NCBI GenBank assembly: GCA_016887485.1
Contig: CP069394.1
Span: 1,860,001-1,924,000 of the forward strand
Length of the DNA: 64,000 nt
Direction: 5' to 3'
Source of the DNA: Chloroflexota bacterium
Lineage (GTDB): Bacteria > Chloroflexota > Anaerolineae > Anaerolineales > Anaerolineaceae
Position numbers and translations under genes: made by a program. Positions 38,209 through 46,489 of this stretch are shown piece by piece. The notes beneath the pieces are model-generated. The model was not told the DNA's origin, searched no databases, and saw nothing but the letters and a program-made list of their open reading frames with translations. Within the stretch, counting starts at the first letter, position 1, and the number at the start of each line of letters is the position of its first letter.

Positions 38209-39918
38209 ATGAACAGTGAACCTAAGAAACCCTGCGAACAACTTGAAGAGCGCCTGGCGGCCCTGCATTTGGCCAGCCTGGAGCTGGTTCAGGATATCTC
38301 CCTCGATTCACTTCTAGAGCGGATCGCTCGGATCGCCTGTGACCAGTCCAGCGCCACCTACGCGGCGATCGGCGTCCGCGCCAAGGATGGCAGCATCTCC
38401 AATTTCATCACCGTGGGCATGCCGGATGAGGATGTCGCCAAGATGGCGCACCCACCCATCGGCAAGGGGCTGATCGGCGTGATCGCCGCGGCGGAAGGAC
38501 CTATCCGCGTGGATGATATCAGTAAGGATCCACGCCGTGCTGGTTTCCCGGAGGACCACCCCGAAATGACCTCGCTCCTGGGTGTGCCGATCCGATTGGG
38601 CAAGCAGCGCCTGGGCCAAATCTACCTGACCGATAAGGTCGGTGATGGCGGTTTCACCGAAGATGACGAACGCGTGATCGAAACCCTGGCAGCCTATTCC
38701 GCTGTTGCGATTTACAATGCCCGTTCCTATTCCGAACTGCGCGAACGAGACCGCACGCTAACCCGCCGCAACCAGGACCTGGCCCTATTGAACAATCTGG
38801 CCTCTGCGCTGGCGTCAATCACTGAACTGGATGAATTGCTTGAAATTGCTCTGGAACGAGTGATGAATTACTTCAAGCTTGAAGTGGGCGAGATTTATCT
38901 CTCCGATGAGAATATGAGCACCCTCCATAAAGTTCTCCATCAGGGCGGTGCGATCAAAGCCCTTTGGGAAAAAGATCGTTTCAACCTTAACGAAAGTCTG
39001 GTTGGCAAAACAGCCTGGGACGGAAGAACCGCCCTGGTCACGCTACCTTTCACGGAAGATCCCTACCTCCTCGGCGCTGAAGCCTACGAAGTCGGCATCC
39101 GCCAGATCGCCTGCTTCCCGCTCACCAGCCGCAGCGAAGTGCTGGGCGTGCTATGCATCGCCTCCAATCAGGATGAACCGTTGGAACCGATGGACCAGCA
39201 GCTCCTAAGCTCCATCGCCTCCTGGGTCGGCACAACATTTGAAAACGTCCGGCTCAATATCCAGGGGCGCCGTCTAGCCGTTCTGGAAGAGCGAGAGCGG
39301 ATCGGGATGGACCTGCATGACGGCGTGATCCAATCCATCTATGCCGTTGGGTTAACACTCGAACATGCCAACCTCCTTCTGGTAGAGGAGCCCGAGCAGA
39401 CCCGCAAACGGATCGATCAATCTATTGAAGACCTCAACAGCACCATCCGGGACCTGCGCGCGTTCATCATGGACCTGCGCCCCCGTCAGCTTTATGAAGA
39501 AGATCTGATGGACGGCCTCCAAAGGCTAATTAACGAATTTCGCGCCAATTCACTGGTAGAAGCCAAGCTCTCCGGCCCCAAGGATGGGTTGGATGACCTG
39601 CCCGATCCCCATGCCATTGCCCTTTTCCATATCTGCCAGGAAGGGCTGGCCAATATTGCCAAACACGCCCAGGCCAAGAAGGTTGAAGTGACCGTCTGGA
39701 CCACATCGGACCGTGTCCTGATGGAAATTCACGACGATGGTAAGGGCTTCGACACTCAAAAAGTACAACTCACGCTGGGCCACGGCATCTCCAATATGCA
39801 GACCCGCGCCCGGAACGTTGGCGGTGACCTCGAACTCACCAGCGAACCCAACGAGGGGACGACCGTCCTGGTCTGGATGCCCCATGTCCAGGAACCAAAG
39901 AAGCAGGAAGAGGAATAA
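38209..39918 (+). CDS. GAF-domain sensor histidine kinase (NarL/LiaS type)
   Basis: 569 residues, no transmembrane segment, so cytoplasmic. GAF 1 at about 15-175 (LLERIARIACDQSSATYAAI; LLGVPIRLGKQRLGQIYLTD), GAF 2 at about 200-350, then the HisKA_3 dimerisation helix with the phospho-acceptor His370 in ERIGMDLHDGVIQSIYAVG, and a HATPase_c domain with N-box CQEGLANIAKHA and G-box DDGKGFD, GHGISNMQTRA. No response regulator lies next to it; the partner must be elsewhere. It is 2 bp upstream of a methyltransferase gene. Confidence 0.92.
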   Translation: MNSEPKKPCEQLEERLAALHLASLELVQDISLDSLLERIARIACDQSSATYAAIGVRAKDGSISNFITVGMPDEDVAKMAHPPIGKGLIGVIAAAEGPIRVDDISKDPRRAGFPEDHPEMTSLLGVPIRLGKQRLGQIYLTDKVGDGGFTEDDERVIETLAAYSAVAIYNARSYSELRERDRTLTRRNQDLALLNNLASALASITELDELLEIALERVMNYFKLEVGEIYLSDENMSTLHKVLHQGGAIKALWEKDRFNLNESLVGKTAWDGRTALVTLPFTEDPYLLGAEAYEVGIRQIACFPLTSRSEVLGVLCIASNQDEPLEPMDQQLLSSIASWVGTTFENVRLNIQGRRLAVLEERERIGMDLHDGVIQSIYAVGLTLEHANLLLVEEPEQTRKRIDQSIEDLNSTIRDLRAFIMDLRPRQLYEEDLMDGLQRLINEFRANSLVEAKLSGPKDGLDDLPDPHAIALFHICQEGLANIAKHAQAKKVEVTVWTTSDRVLMEIHDDGKGFDTQKVQLTLGHGISNMQTRARNVGGDLELTSEPNEGTTVLVWMPHVQEPKKQEEE

Positions 39919-39920
39919 GC

Positions 39921-40658
39921 ATGCCCGAACCAAGCAATCTGGATAAGGCCGCCTTGCGGGGCGAACCTTCATGGGTCTGGCGGGATGGCCAGCGTCGCCG
40001 TCTCGAAATGATTCAGGAAGCTGCCGGGGACCGAATCGGCGGTCAATTACTGGTGGATGGCTGCGGCGTCGGCATGTATCTGCATCACCTCAGCCCACAA
40101 TTCTCGCCTGCGGTGGGGCTGGATATCGAATTTGAGCGCCTGCAGGAAGCTCATGCGCTTGAACCCAATGTGGTCAATGGCGTGGGTGAATACCTGCCGT
40201 TCCCATCCGGCACTTTCGACCTTATCCTCAGCCACGAAGTGCTGGAACATGTGCAGGATGACCAGCTTGCAATCAACGAGGCTGTACGTGTGCTCAAACC
40301 CGGTGGTCGGCTGGTCCTGTTCTGCCCGAACCGCGGTTACCCCTTCGAAACCCACGGGATCTACCGGCGGGGGAAATATCACTTTGGCAACAAACTCTTC
40401 GTCAACTATCTGCCGCGCCGCTGGCGGGACAAGCTCGCCCCCCATGTTGAAATCTACACCCGGCATGACCTGGACAAGCTCTTCAAGGGTTTACCCGTGA
40501 AATTCATCACCCGCGCCACCGTATTTGGCGCCTATGACAACATCATCGCCAAACGTCCCAAGCTGGGCAAGTTCCTGCGGTCTTTCCTGCAATGGCTGGA
40601 AAAGACCCCCTTCCAGCGCCTGGGGCTGTCGCATTTCTGGGTGGTTGAAAAGGTCTAA
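39921..40658 (+). CDS. Class I SAM-dependent methyltransferase
   Basis: 245 residues. Motif I in QLLVDGCGVGMYLHHL, beta2 acid in VGLDIEFERL, LILSHEVLEHVQDD as motif II and RVLKPGGRLVLFCPNRGYPF as motif III. The start follows GAGGAATAAGC, which overlaps the end of the kinase gene, so the two are coupled. Acceptor unknown. Confidence 0.85.
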   Translation: MPEPSNLDKAALRGEPSWVWRDGQRRRLEMIQEAAGDRIGGQLLVDGCGVGMYLHHLSPQFSPAVGLDIEFERLQEAHALEPNVVNGVGEYLPFPSGTFDLILSHEVLEHVQDDQLAINEAVRVLKPGGRLVLFCPNRGYPFETHGIYRRGKYHFGNKLFVNYLPRRWRDKLAPHVEIYTRHDLDKLFKGLPVKFITRATVFGAYDNIIAKRPKLGKFLRSFLQWLEKTPFQRLGLSHFWVVEKV

Positions 40659-40778
40659 CCGCCCCCCCTCTAACGTAATCCATTTTTATATTTCGCTAAC
40701 ATTCCTTTGATGTTGCTCAGACACGCGCATCTTATCCTTTAAGTTAAGTAAGAAAACTATTATTCATGGAGGATAAAG

Positions 40779-41270
40779 ATGACAAACTTAATTCGACGTG
40801 ACCCTGTTAGTGAAATGCTTTCCTGGAACCGCGCGATGAACCGGATGCTTGATCGGTTCTATGATGAAAATGATGCGGCCTTCCCCGATCAGTTCAACCT
40901 ACGCGTCCCGCTTGACGTGATTGAGAATGATAATGAATTCGTCGTCAAAGCGGATGTGGCTGGGCTGGACCCGGACAAGATCGACATCACCTACACCAAT
41001 AACAACCTGACCATCAAGGGTGAGCTGAGTGACGAAAGCGAAAAGACCGAAGAAGAAGGCCGCTACCACATTCGTGAGCGCCATTACGGCAGCTTCTCCC
41101 GCACAATCTCAATGCCTGGCACGGTTGATGTGGAAAATATAGAAGCCGAGACCAGGAATGGCGTACTCGAACTGCACCTGCCCAAGAAAGAAGAAATCAA
41201 ACCAAAGCGCATTGCCGTGAAAGTAAACTCCGGTGATAAAGTGGTTGAAGGAAGGGCTAAAGACAAATAA
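40779..41270 (+). CDS. Hsp20-family small heat-shock protein
   Basis: 163 residues from an ATG with an ideal GGAGGATAAAG. Alpha-crystallin domain at about 45-145: VPLDVIENDNEFVVKADVAG, LDPDKIDITYTNNNLTIKGE, and the GVLELHLPKKEEIKPKRI end with the conserved GxLxLxLPK. It is an ATP-independent holdase chaperone forming oligomers. No CIRCE element is visible upstream. A terminator follows. Confidence 0.93.
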   Translation: MTNLIRRDPVSEMLSWNRAMNRMLDRFYDENDAAFPDQFNLRVPLDVIENDNEFVVKADVAGLDPDKIDITYTNNNLTIKGELSDESEKTEEEGRYHIRERHYGSFSRTISMPGTVDVENIEAETRNGVLELHLPKKEEIKPKRIAVKVNSGDKVVEGRAKDK

Positions 41271-41289
41271 ATAGAGAACCACAAGCGAA

Positions 41290-41319
41290 AAGGGTTGGCA
41301 GAATTGCCAACCCTTTTTT
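41290..41319 (+). terminator. Terminator after hsp20
   Basis: AAGGGTTGGCA-GAAT-TGCCAACCCTT followed by TTTT; an 11-bp perfect stem. Confidence 0.9.
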
Positions 41320-41446
41320 ACATCGGTAAATTTTCGGTTATATATATAATCACAGGTGTCTTAGTGATAAAACAAAATATAATATTTTTAGATTAACAAC
41401 TTACTCCTGGAGATTCATAGCGGATGGCATTTAGGGAGACATGACC

Positions 41447-42118
41447 ATGATTTTAGTAGATGACAATACTTATTACGAAACGCTTGAAATCTTAAGAGGG
41501 GATAAAAAACTACCGGAAATTTTCATTGAATTAAAACAATGGCTTTATGAAGAATACGATATTCATGCCTACAACTTTGAATTTAAAGAAATTTTTCCCA
41601 ACTCACCAGCTCACAAGTTTAGATTGTATATTATGCTTCAATCTCGGGATGAATTTTTTTCAATGTTTAAGGGATATACCTATGATAGCAAAAAACAGAA
41701 AGCCATTGCTGATAAATTATTCGACTTAGCGAAAAAATATAATTTGGAAAGCATTAGCAATTACAAAGATGTATTTGTGGCATATGTCGATTTCTTAGAT
41801 GAAATGCGGTTTGATTATTTTAAACAAGCCTATAGACTCATCAGAAAACCTTTGATTGAGAAATATCAGATTTATTCTGTTTGGACGTTATTCAATAGGT
41901 TTTCTCAGCTAACCGTATTCTATCAGAACGAAATAAATGGAAAAACAAATGAGTTTATTGGAATATCCAAACAAATTAAAGATGAGTTTTATGAAACGCT
42001 CCATATGTTGGACGAATTTAATGTATTTACTTACGATAACTTTGATGTGCACTTTGATAGCAAAGAAAATCTAGATAATAAATTTGAGGGAAATTTGTTT
42101 TATTACTGGAAAAGTTAA
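41447..42118 (+). CDS. Hypothetical protein, AT-rich
   Basis: About 223 residues. I do not recognise the family. It is soluble, rich in Lys, Glu, Asn, Phe and Tyr, mostly helical by appearance (DKLFDLAKKYNLESISNYKD; QAYRLIRKPLIEKYQIYSVW), with no signal peptide. The ATG at 41447 fits the GGGAG spacing better than that at 41441. Codon use is far more AT-rich than in its neighbours, which points to recent transfer; small AT-rich singletons of this kind are often immunity or defence proteins, but nothing here proves that. Confidence 0.6.
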   Translation: MILVDDNTYYETLEILRGDKKLPEIFIELKQWLYEEYDIHAYNFEFKEIFPNSPAHKFRLYIMLQSRDEFFSMFKGYTYDSKKQKAIADKLFDLAKKYNLESISNYKDVFVAYVDFLDEMRFDYFKQAYRLIRKPLIEKYQIYSVWTLFNRFSQLTVFYQNEINGKTNEFIGISKQIKDEFYETLHMLDEFNVFTYDNFDVHFDSKENLDNKFEGNLFYYWKS

Positions 42119-42276
42119 ACGCGAAAGAATAGAAGATGTTTCGGCTTGTGGATAAAAACCCTATGAGAGAGATTAAAACTAACCAACATCTCTACAAACA
42201 ATTACTTTGGGAAGGGTAAAGACTAATTCTAATAAGGGTGGTGGCGCATAGTCCTCAAAGATAATAGGGATGATCC

Positions 42277-42360
42277 CACCTCATCAGTCTGCTCCGCAGC
42301 CAGCTTCCCCTCAAGGAGTAAAACGACGCCATCCCCGAAGGGGGCAAGGGGAAGCCTTAA
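42277..42360 (+). repeat. Dispersed repeat, third copy, with internal insertion
   Basis: CACCTCATCAGTCTGC, CAGCTTCCCCTCAAGGAG and GGGGAAGCCTTAA match the repeat at 1936-1987, with about 30 bp inserted that forms a CCCCGAAGGGGG hairpin. It occupies most of the gap at 42119-42458, which has no gene. Confidence 0.65.
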
Positions 42361-42372
42361 TAAGATCTCGTA

Positions 42373-42402
42373 GGGGAGCCCCTCTGTGGGCTCCCCATTT
42401 TG
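42373..42402 (+). terminator. Hairpin with weak T-run
   Basis: GGGGAGCCC-CTCTGT-GGGCTCCCC followed by ATTTTG, just after the repeat and 55 bp before the convergent glutamine cyclotransferase gene. Confidence 0.5.
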
Positions 42403-42458
42403 TCAATTCTATGTATCACATTGTGATGCACGAAGTAATCTGTGTTATCACTTAAACC

Positions 42459-43313
42459 TCACTCACCTTCAACGGACACCAACCGAATCTCATAAACTTT
42501 TGGCCAGAATTTCCCCGTAACGAACAGGCGGTTGGTTTGTGAATCAAAGGCAATCCCATTCAGGACATTGGTCTCTGGTGTCCGCTCTTCCTCGGGCAGC
42601 AGGCCGCTCATGTCAATCCAGCCCAACACCTCTCCGGTATCCGGATCAATCCGGATAATGTCATCCGTCAGCCAGATATTGGCAAAAACTTCGCTGCGGA
42701 TATATTCCAACTCGTTAATGTTCACAAGTTCCTGGCCCTTATCAGTAACCGTCACCGTTCCGATGACCTCAAATGTATCAGGATCCAGAAAACTCAGCGT
42801 GGATGTGCCGTCACTCATAATCAGGCGCTCATCATCCTGGGTCAGCCCCCAGCCCTCGGTCAGATAGTCAAAGGTGCCCGTCGGGGTGAATTCATCCTTG
42901 TCATAGACAAAGCCCTGATGTTCCTGCCAGGTGAGCTGAACCAGGCTGTTTTCCCAATTGGTGAGCCCCTCTGCAAAATACTGCCCGGGTAAATCCTCTT
43001 GCATCAACACCTCACCCGTCGCCACATCCACCTTTCGCAGAGATGACTCCCCATACAAACCGGTACTCTCATAAAAAACCCCATCCTCATAGATCAACCC
43101 CTGGGTAAAGGCCGCCGGATCATGCGGGTAGGATTGGATGACTTCATAGGTCATCTGGAAGGTCATCTCCCTGGGGATTGCACCTTCGTCCGCCCGGGAT
43201 TCCACCCATTTCCAAAGGCTAAAAATGGAGAGCCCAGCGATAACAATAACCGCAAGGATCAGCGGCCATAAGGACGTATATGTTGACCGGCCAGGTTCAT
43301 TCGCAATAGGCAA
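42459..43313 (-). CDS. Glutaminyl-peptide cyclotransferase (plant/bacterial type)
   Basis: 284 residues. One N-terminal transmembrane helix (LWPLILAVIVIAGLSIFSLW), then a five-bladed beta-propeller: SYPHDPAAFTQGLIYEDGVF is the family hallmark with catalytic Glu, STGLYGESSLRKVD, QLTWQEHQGFVYD, EGWGLTQDDERLIMSDGTST, and NELEYIRSEVFANIWLTDDI. It converts N-terminal Gln to pyroglutamate in exported peptides and acts outside the membrane. Stands alone. Confidence 0.93.
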   Translation of the reverse strand: MPIANEPGRSTYTSLWPLILAVIVIAGLSIFSLWKWVESRADEGAIPREMTFQMTYEVIQSYPHDPAAFTQGLIYEDGVFYESTGLYGESSLRKVDVATGEVLMQEDLPGQYFAEGLTNWENSLVQLTWQEHQGFVYDKDEFTPTGTFDYLTEGWGLTQDDERLIMSDGTSTLSFLDPDTFEVIGTVTVTDKGQELVNINELEYIRSEVFANIWLTDDIIRIDPDTGEVLGWIDMSGLLPEEERTPETNVLNGIAFDSQTNRLFVTGKFWPKVYEIRLVSVEGE

Positions 43314-43499
43314 AGTCAGCCTCCAGGTTTACCGCGAGTTAATCTCTTTGAACAATCATCCACCCCTGATGAACATTATACGCTAACTAAGCCTTTATTA
43401 AGTGCCCAACAGTGCAGACCCACACGGCACTCTGGCAAGGGCCTGGCTGGAACTTGCTTACTCAAAATGTTACAATAGCTTAGCGAGAAAGGCAAAATA

Positions 43500-43952
43500 A
43501 TGAATAAAATACTGGTACTTTATCATTCGCAGCAATTTGGACATTTACACATGATGGCGGAGGCCTTCGCAGAGGGCATCCAAAAAGCAGGCGGAGAGGC
43601 AACGCTCCATAACACCAATCACAGCCGGTATAACATTGAGGAGTACCGCCAATTTGACGGTGTGGCAATCGGTTCACCGGACTATTTCAGCTATATCGCC
43701 GGCACCCTGAAGACATTTCTCGATGATTGGTTTCTGGCTAAATCCAGAGAGCCACAGGGCCTCACCCACAAGCCCTACGTCCTGTTCCTCAGCTATGACC
43801 ATGTCGGCCAGGCCAGACAGGCGCTGGAGATGCTCTTCAGCCGGCTTGGCACCCAGGTCGGCAGCATCGTAGAATGTGACGGGGAACCGGATGAGGCAAC
43901 CCTGGCTGCCTGCCGGGAACTCGGCGCAAAAATCGTTCAGGCGATAGATTAA
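43500..43952 (+). CDS. Flavodoxin-like FMN protein
   Basis: 150 residues with flavodoxin fold: ILVLYHSQQFGHLHMMAEAF is the FMN-phosphate loop region, FDGVAIGSPDYFSYIAGTLK the second FMN loop, and a final EATLAACRELGAKIVQAI helix. Likely an NAD(P)H- or ferredoxin-linked flavoprotein oxidoreductase in the cytoplasm; partner not visible. Confidence 0.82.
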   Translation: MNKILVLYHSQQFGHLHMMAEAFAEGIQKAGGEATLHNTNHSRYNIEEYRQFDGVAIGSPDYFSYIAGTLKTFLDDWFLAKSREPQGLTHKPYVLFLSYDHVGQARQALEMLFSRLGTQVGSIVECDGEPDEATLAACRELGAKIVQAID

Positions 43953-44008
43953 CTGCCTGCACCATCAGACACTATCAAACCTATTCAATGACACCTTGAG
44001 AGGAACCC

Positions 44009-45235
44009 ATGCAACCCGTTATTGATCGTTTCTTACGCTATATCAAAATCGACACGCAATCCGCCCGAAAATCTGATACCTTTCCCAGCACTGAAAAACA
44101 GCTCGACCTGGCGAAAATCCTGGTCAGGGAACTTTTGGAAATGGGGCTGAATGACGCAGGTATGGACGAATATGGCTATGTGACCGCCACACTGCCTGCC
44201 AATATTGACCGGGAGGTCCCCGTGGTTGGCTTCCTGGCGCACATGGACACCAGCCCTGACCTGTCCGGTGAGAACGTCAATCCGCAGTTCATCGAAAATT
44301 ACGATGGCGGCATGGTGGTTCTGAATGCCGAAAAACAGATCCTGATGGACCCGGAAGAATTCCCGGACCTGAAGAAATACATCGGCAAAACCCTGATCAC
44401 CACCGACGGCACAACCCTGCTGGGCGCGGATGATAAAGCCGGCGTGGCTGAGATCATGACAGCCATCCAAACCCTGCTGGACCACCCGGAGATCCAGCAC
44501 GGCACGATCCGGATCGGTTTTACGCCGGATGAAGAAGTTGGCGCAGGGGTGGATCATTTCGATGTGGAGAAATTTGGGGCGGACTTCGCTTATACGGTGG
44601 ATGGCGGCGAGATCGGCGAGGTGCAATACGAGAACTTCAACGCTGTCGGCGCAGAGCTGGTGATCCACGGCCGGAACGTGCACCCCGGCAAGGCCAAACT
44701 CAAAATGCACAATGCCCTGCTGATCGGCATGGAGCTCAATGACATGCTACCGGTCTTCGAACGGCCGGAATTCACTGATAAATATGAAGGTTTCTTCCAT
44801 ATATACGAGTTCAATGGGACCGTGGAAGAAGCGACCATGGCCTATATCATCCGCGACCATGACCGCGAGAAATTTGAAGCTAAGAAACAACTGATCCAGT
44901 CCGCAGTAGATTTCATCAACCAGAAATACGGCGAAACGGTAATCGAGCTGACCCTGGAAGACCAATATTTCAACATGCGCGAGATGGTAGAACCCCGACC
45001 TGAGATCATGGGCATCGCTTTGCAAGCCGTGAAAGCTCTGGGAATTGAACCGCTGGTCGAACCCGTGCGCGGCGGGACAGATGGCAGCCGCCTCTCCTAT
45101 ATGGGCCTGCCTACACCCAATTTATTCACCGGCGGGCATTATTTCCACGGAAAATTCGAGTTTATTCCGACTTTTGCCATGGAAAAAGCGGTTGAAACGC
45201 TGGTGGCAATCGCCCAATTGGTTGCGGAAAAATAA
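44009..45235 (+). CDS. pepT: Peptidase T (tripeptidase)
   Basis: 408 residues. M20 metallopeptidase with the PepT signatures: RFLRYIKIDTQSARKSDTFP at the start, zinc ligands in FLAHMDTSPDLSG, GTTLLGADDKAGVAEI, GFTPDEEVGAGVDHFD, and the C-terminal RGGTDGSRLSYMGLPTPNLF and GGHYFHGKFE. It removes the N-terminal residue of tripeptides in the cytoplasm. Size equals family norm. Confidence 0.95.
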   Translation: MQPVIDRFLRYIKIDTQSARKSDTFPSTEKQLDLAKILVRELLEMGLNDAGMDEYGYVTATLPANIDREVPVVGFLAHMDTSPDLSGENVNPQFIENYDGGMVVLNAEKQILMDPEEFPDLKKYIGKTLITTDGTTLLGADDKAGVAEIMTAIQTLLDHPEIQHGTIRIGFTPDEEVGAGVDHFDVEKFGADFAYTVDGGEIGEVQYENFNAVGAELVIHGRNVHPGKAKLKMHNALLIGMELNDMLPVFERPEFTDKYEGFFHIYEFNGTVEEATMAYIIRDHDREKFEAKKQLIQSAVDFINQKYGETVIELTLEDQYFNMREMVEPRPEIMGIALQAVKALGIEPLVEPVRGGTDGSRLSYMGLPTPNLFTGGHYFHGKFEFIPTFAMEKAVETLVAIAQLVAEK

Positions 45236-45292
45236 CAGGATTGTAATAGGTTTCCGATTGGAAAACTTACGGAAAGTGTCTATAATAAAATT

Positions 45293-45697
45293 ATGACGAA
45301 ACTAAAAGTCGTTCTTTTTATCACATTGGCATTCATGCTGGCTGGTTGCGCGGGGCAGCCCACTCAAACCGCAGAGGTGGTTGAAACACAAAGCCCCGTT
45401 GCACTGGAAACCACTGCCCCCGAACTGGAAGTCACAGCCCAGGAAGAGGTAGCAGCAGCCACCGAATGCCCCGGAGATGAGATCAACCCCCTCGGGGAAT
45501 CCATCGCCGCAGATTACGGTTTTGCCAGTTATGACCAGGTGATGGCCTGGTTCTGTGATGGCGCCGAATTTGAAGACATCCTGGTAGCCCTGGAAACCCA
45601 GAGTCTGACCGGAGAACCGGCGGGCGATATGCTGCAGATGCTCGCGGATGGCCTGACCTGGGATGATATCTGGCTGCTGGTCGAGCTGGACGACTGA
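45293..45697 (+). CDS. Lipoprotein with unnamed two-Cys helical domain
   Basis: 134 residues. Lipobox LAGC (Cys19) and an acidic Thr/Val/Glu linker to about 58, then a compact domain (about 60-132): ECPGDEINPLGESIAADYG, DQVMAWFCDGAEFEDILVAL, WDDIWLLVEL. The same pattern (Cys, PL..IA..YG, VM...C.G, DI..AL.T, W..IW) recurs in the next gene. I know no named family for it. The start of the next gene is 27 bp away, so they form one operon of exported proteins. Confidence 0.75.
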   Translation: MTKLKVVLFITLAFMLAGCAGQPTQTAEVVETQSPVALETTAPELEVTAQEEVAAATECPGDEINPLGESIAADYGFASYDQVMAWFCDGAEFEDILVALETQSLTGEPAGDMLQMLADGLTWDDIWLLVELDD

Positions 45698-45724
45698 TTA
45701 GAAGGGACTTGAAAGGAGTACCCC

Positions 45725-46366
45725 ATGAAAAAGACTCTGACTTCCCTATTGCTCGTTTTATTGATTGCACTGATGACCGTAGGGTCTGTCTCTGCTCAAA
45801 GAAATAAAATCAACCTCAAAGGCGAGGTCATCTCTTTTGATGGCAGCATCCTGATCGTCGAATCCAATAAGGGTGAGACAGTCGAAATCGTCATTCCTGA
45901 AGGCTTTGAGGTGCCGGAACTTGTAGCAGGTGATTCCGTGCTGGTCAAAGCGGAGGCCGGCGAAGGTGGCGAATGGATCGCCGAGTCGGTCAAACTTGTG
46001 GGTCACCAAAACACTGAAGAGAATCAGGAAACATACGAGTACCGCTTCACTAATGCCTATTGCGTCGATGGCAAGAAGGAATCAAACCATCCCCTGGCCG
46101 CCAAGATTGCCGAACGCTATGGCGTTGATGAAGAAACCGTGATGACCTATTACTGCCAGGGTTACAGCATCGGCGAAATCATGCTTGCCCTCAAAACCAG
46201 CCAAATGGAAGGTGTCGAAGCCTCCTTTGAAGACATCCTGGCCGGCCTGGATGGCCCCGACGCATGGGGCCAAATCTGGCAGGATATGGGGCTGATCGGC
46301 TGGGAGAAAAATGAGACACCCCCGCCCGGACAGCTGAAGAAAATGGAAACTGACGGAGACGATTAG
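45725..46366 (+). CDS. Secreted protein with DUF5666-like and unnamed two-Cys domains
   Basis: 213 residues. Signal peptide (SLLLVLLIALMTVGSVSAQ), a beta-barrel domain of DUF5666 type at about 27-95 (INLKGEVISFDGSILIVESN; VPELVAGDSVLVKAEA), then the same helical domain as the preceding lipoprotein: YCVDGKKESNHPLAAKIAER, ETVMTYYCQGYSIGEIMLAL, WGQIWQDMGLIGW. No anchor, with a polar tail. An excellent GAAAGGAG precedes the ATG, and a terminator ends the pair. Confidence 0.75.
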   Translation: MKKTLTSLLLVLLIALMTVGSVSAQRNKINLKGEVISFDGSILIVESNKGETVEIVIPEGFEVPELVAGDSVLVKAEAGEGGEWIAESVKLVGHQNTEENQETYEYRFTNAYCVDGKKESNHPLAAKIAERYGVDEETVMTYYCQGYSIGEIMLALKTSQMEGVEASFEDILAGLDGPDAWGQIWQDMGLIGWEKNETPPPGQLKKMETDGDD

Positions 46367-46390
46367 TTCCTCGCTCGAAAAGTAAAATTA

Positions 46391-46422
46391 AATCCCGCAT
46401 CCTAAGTGGTGCGGGATTTTTT
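46391..46422 (+). terminator. Terminator after the two-Cys domain operon
   Basis: AATCCCGCA-loop-TGCGGGATT with a T6 run. Confidence 0.88.
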
Positions 46423-46489
46423 CTATTAGCGGGAACAACACCATTATTGACTATAATTAGCTTAGCTCTCAATAATTGAAAGGCCAGCG

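Noticed and set aside
40659-40778. CIRCE operator before hsp20
   Set aside because: TTAGCACTC-N9-GAGTGCTAA is not present.
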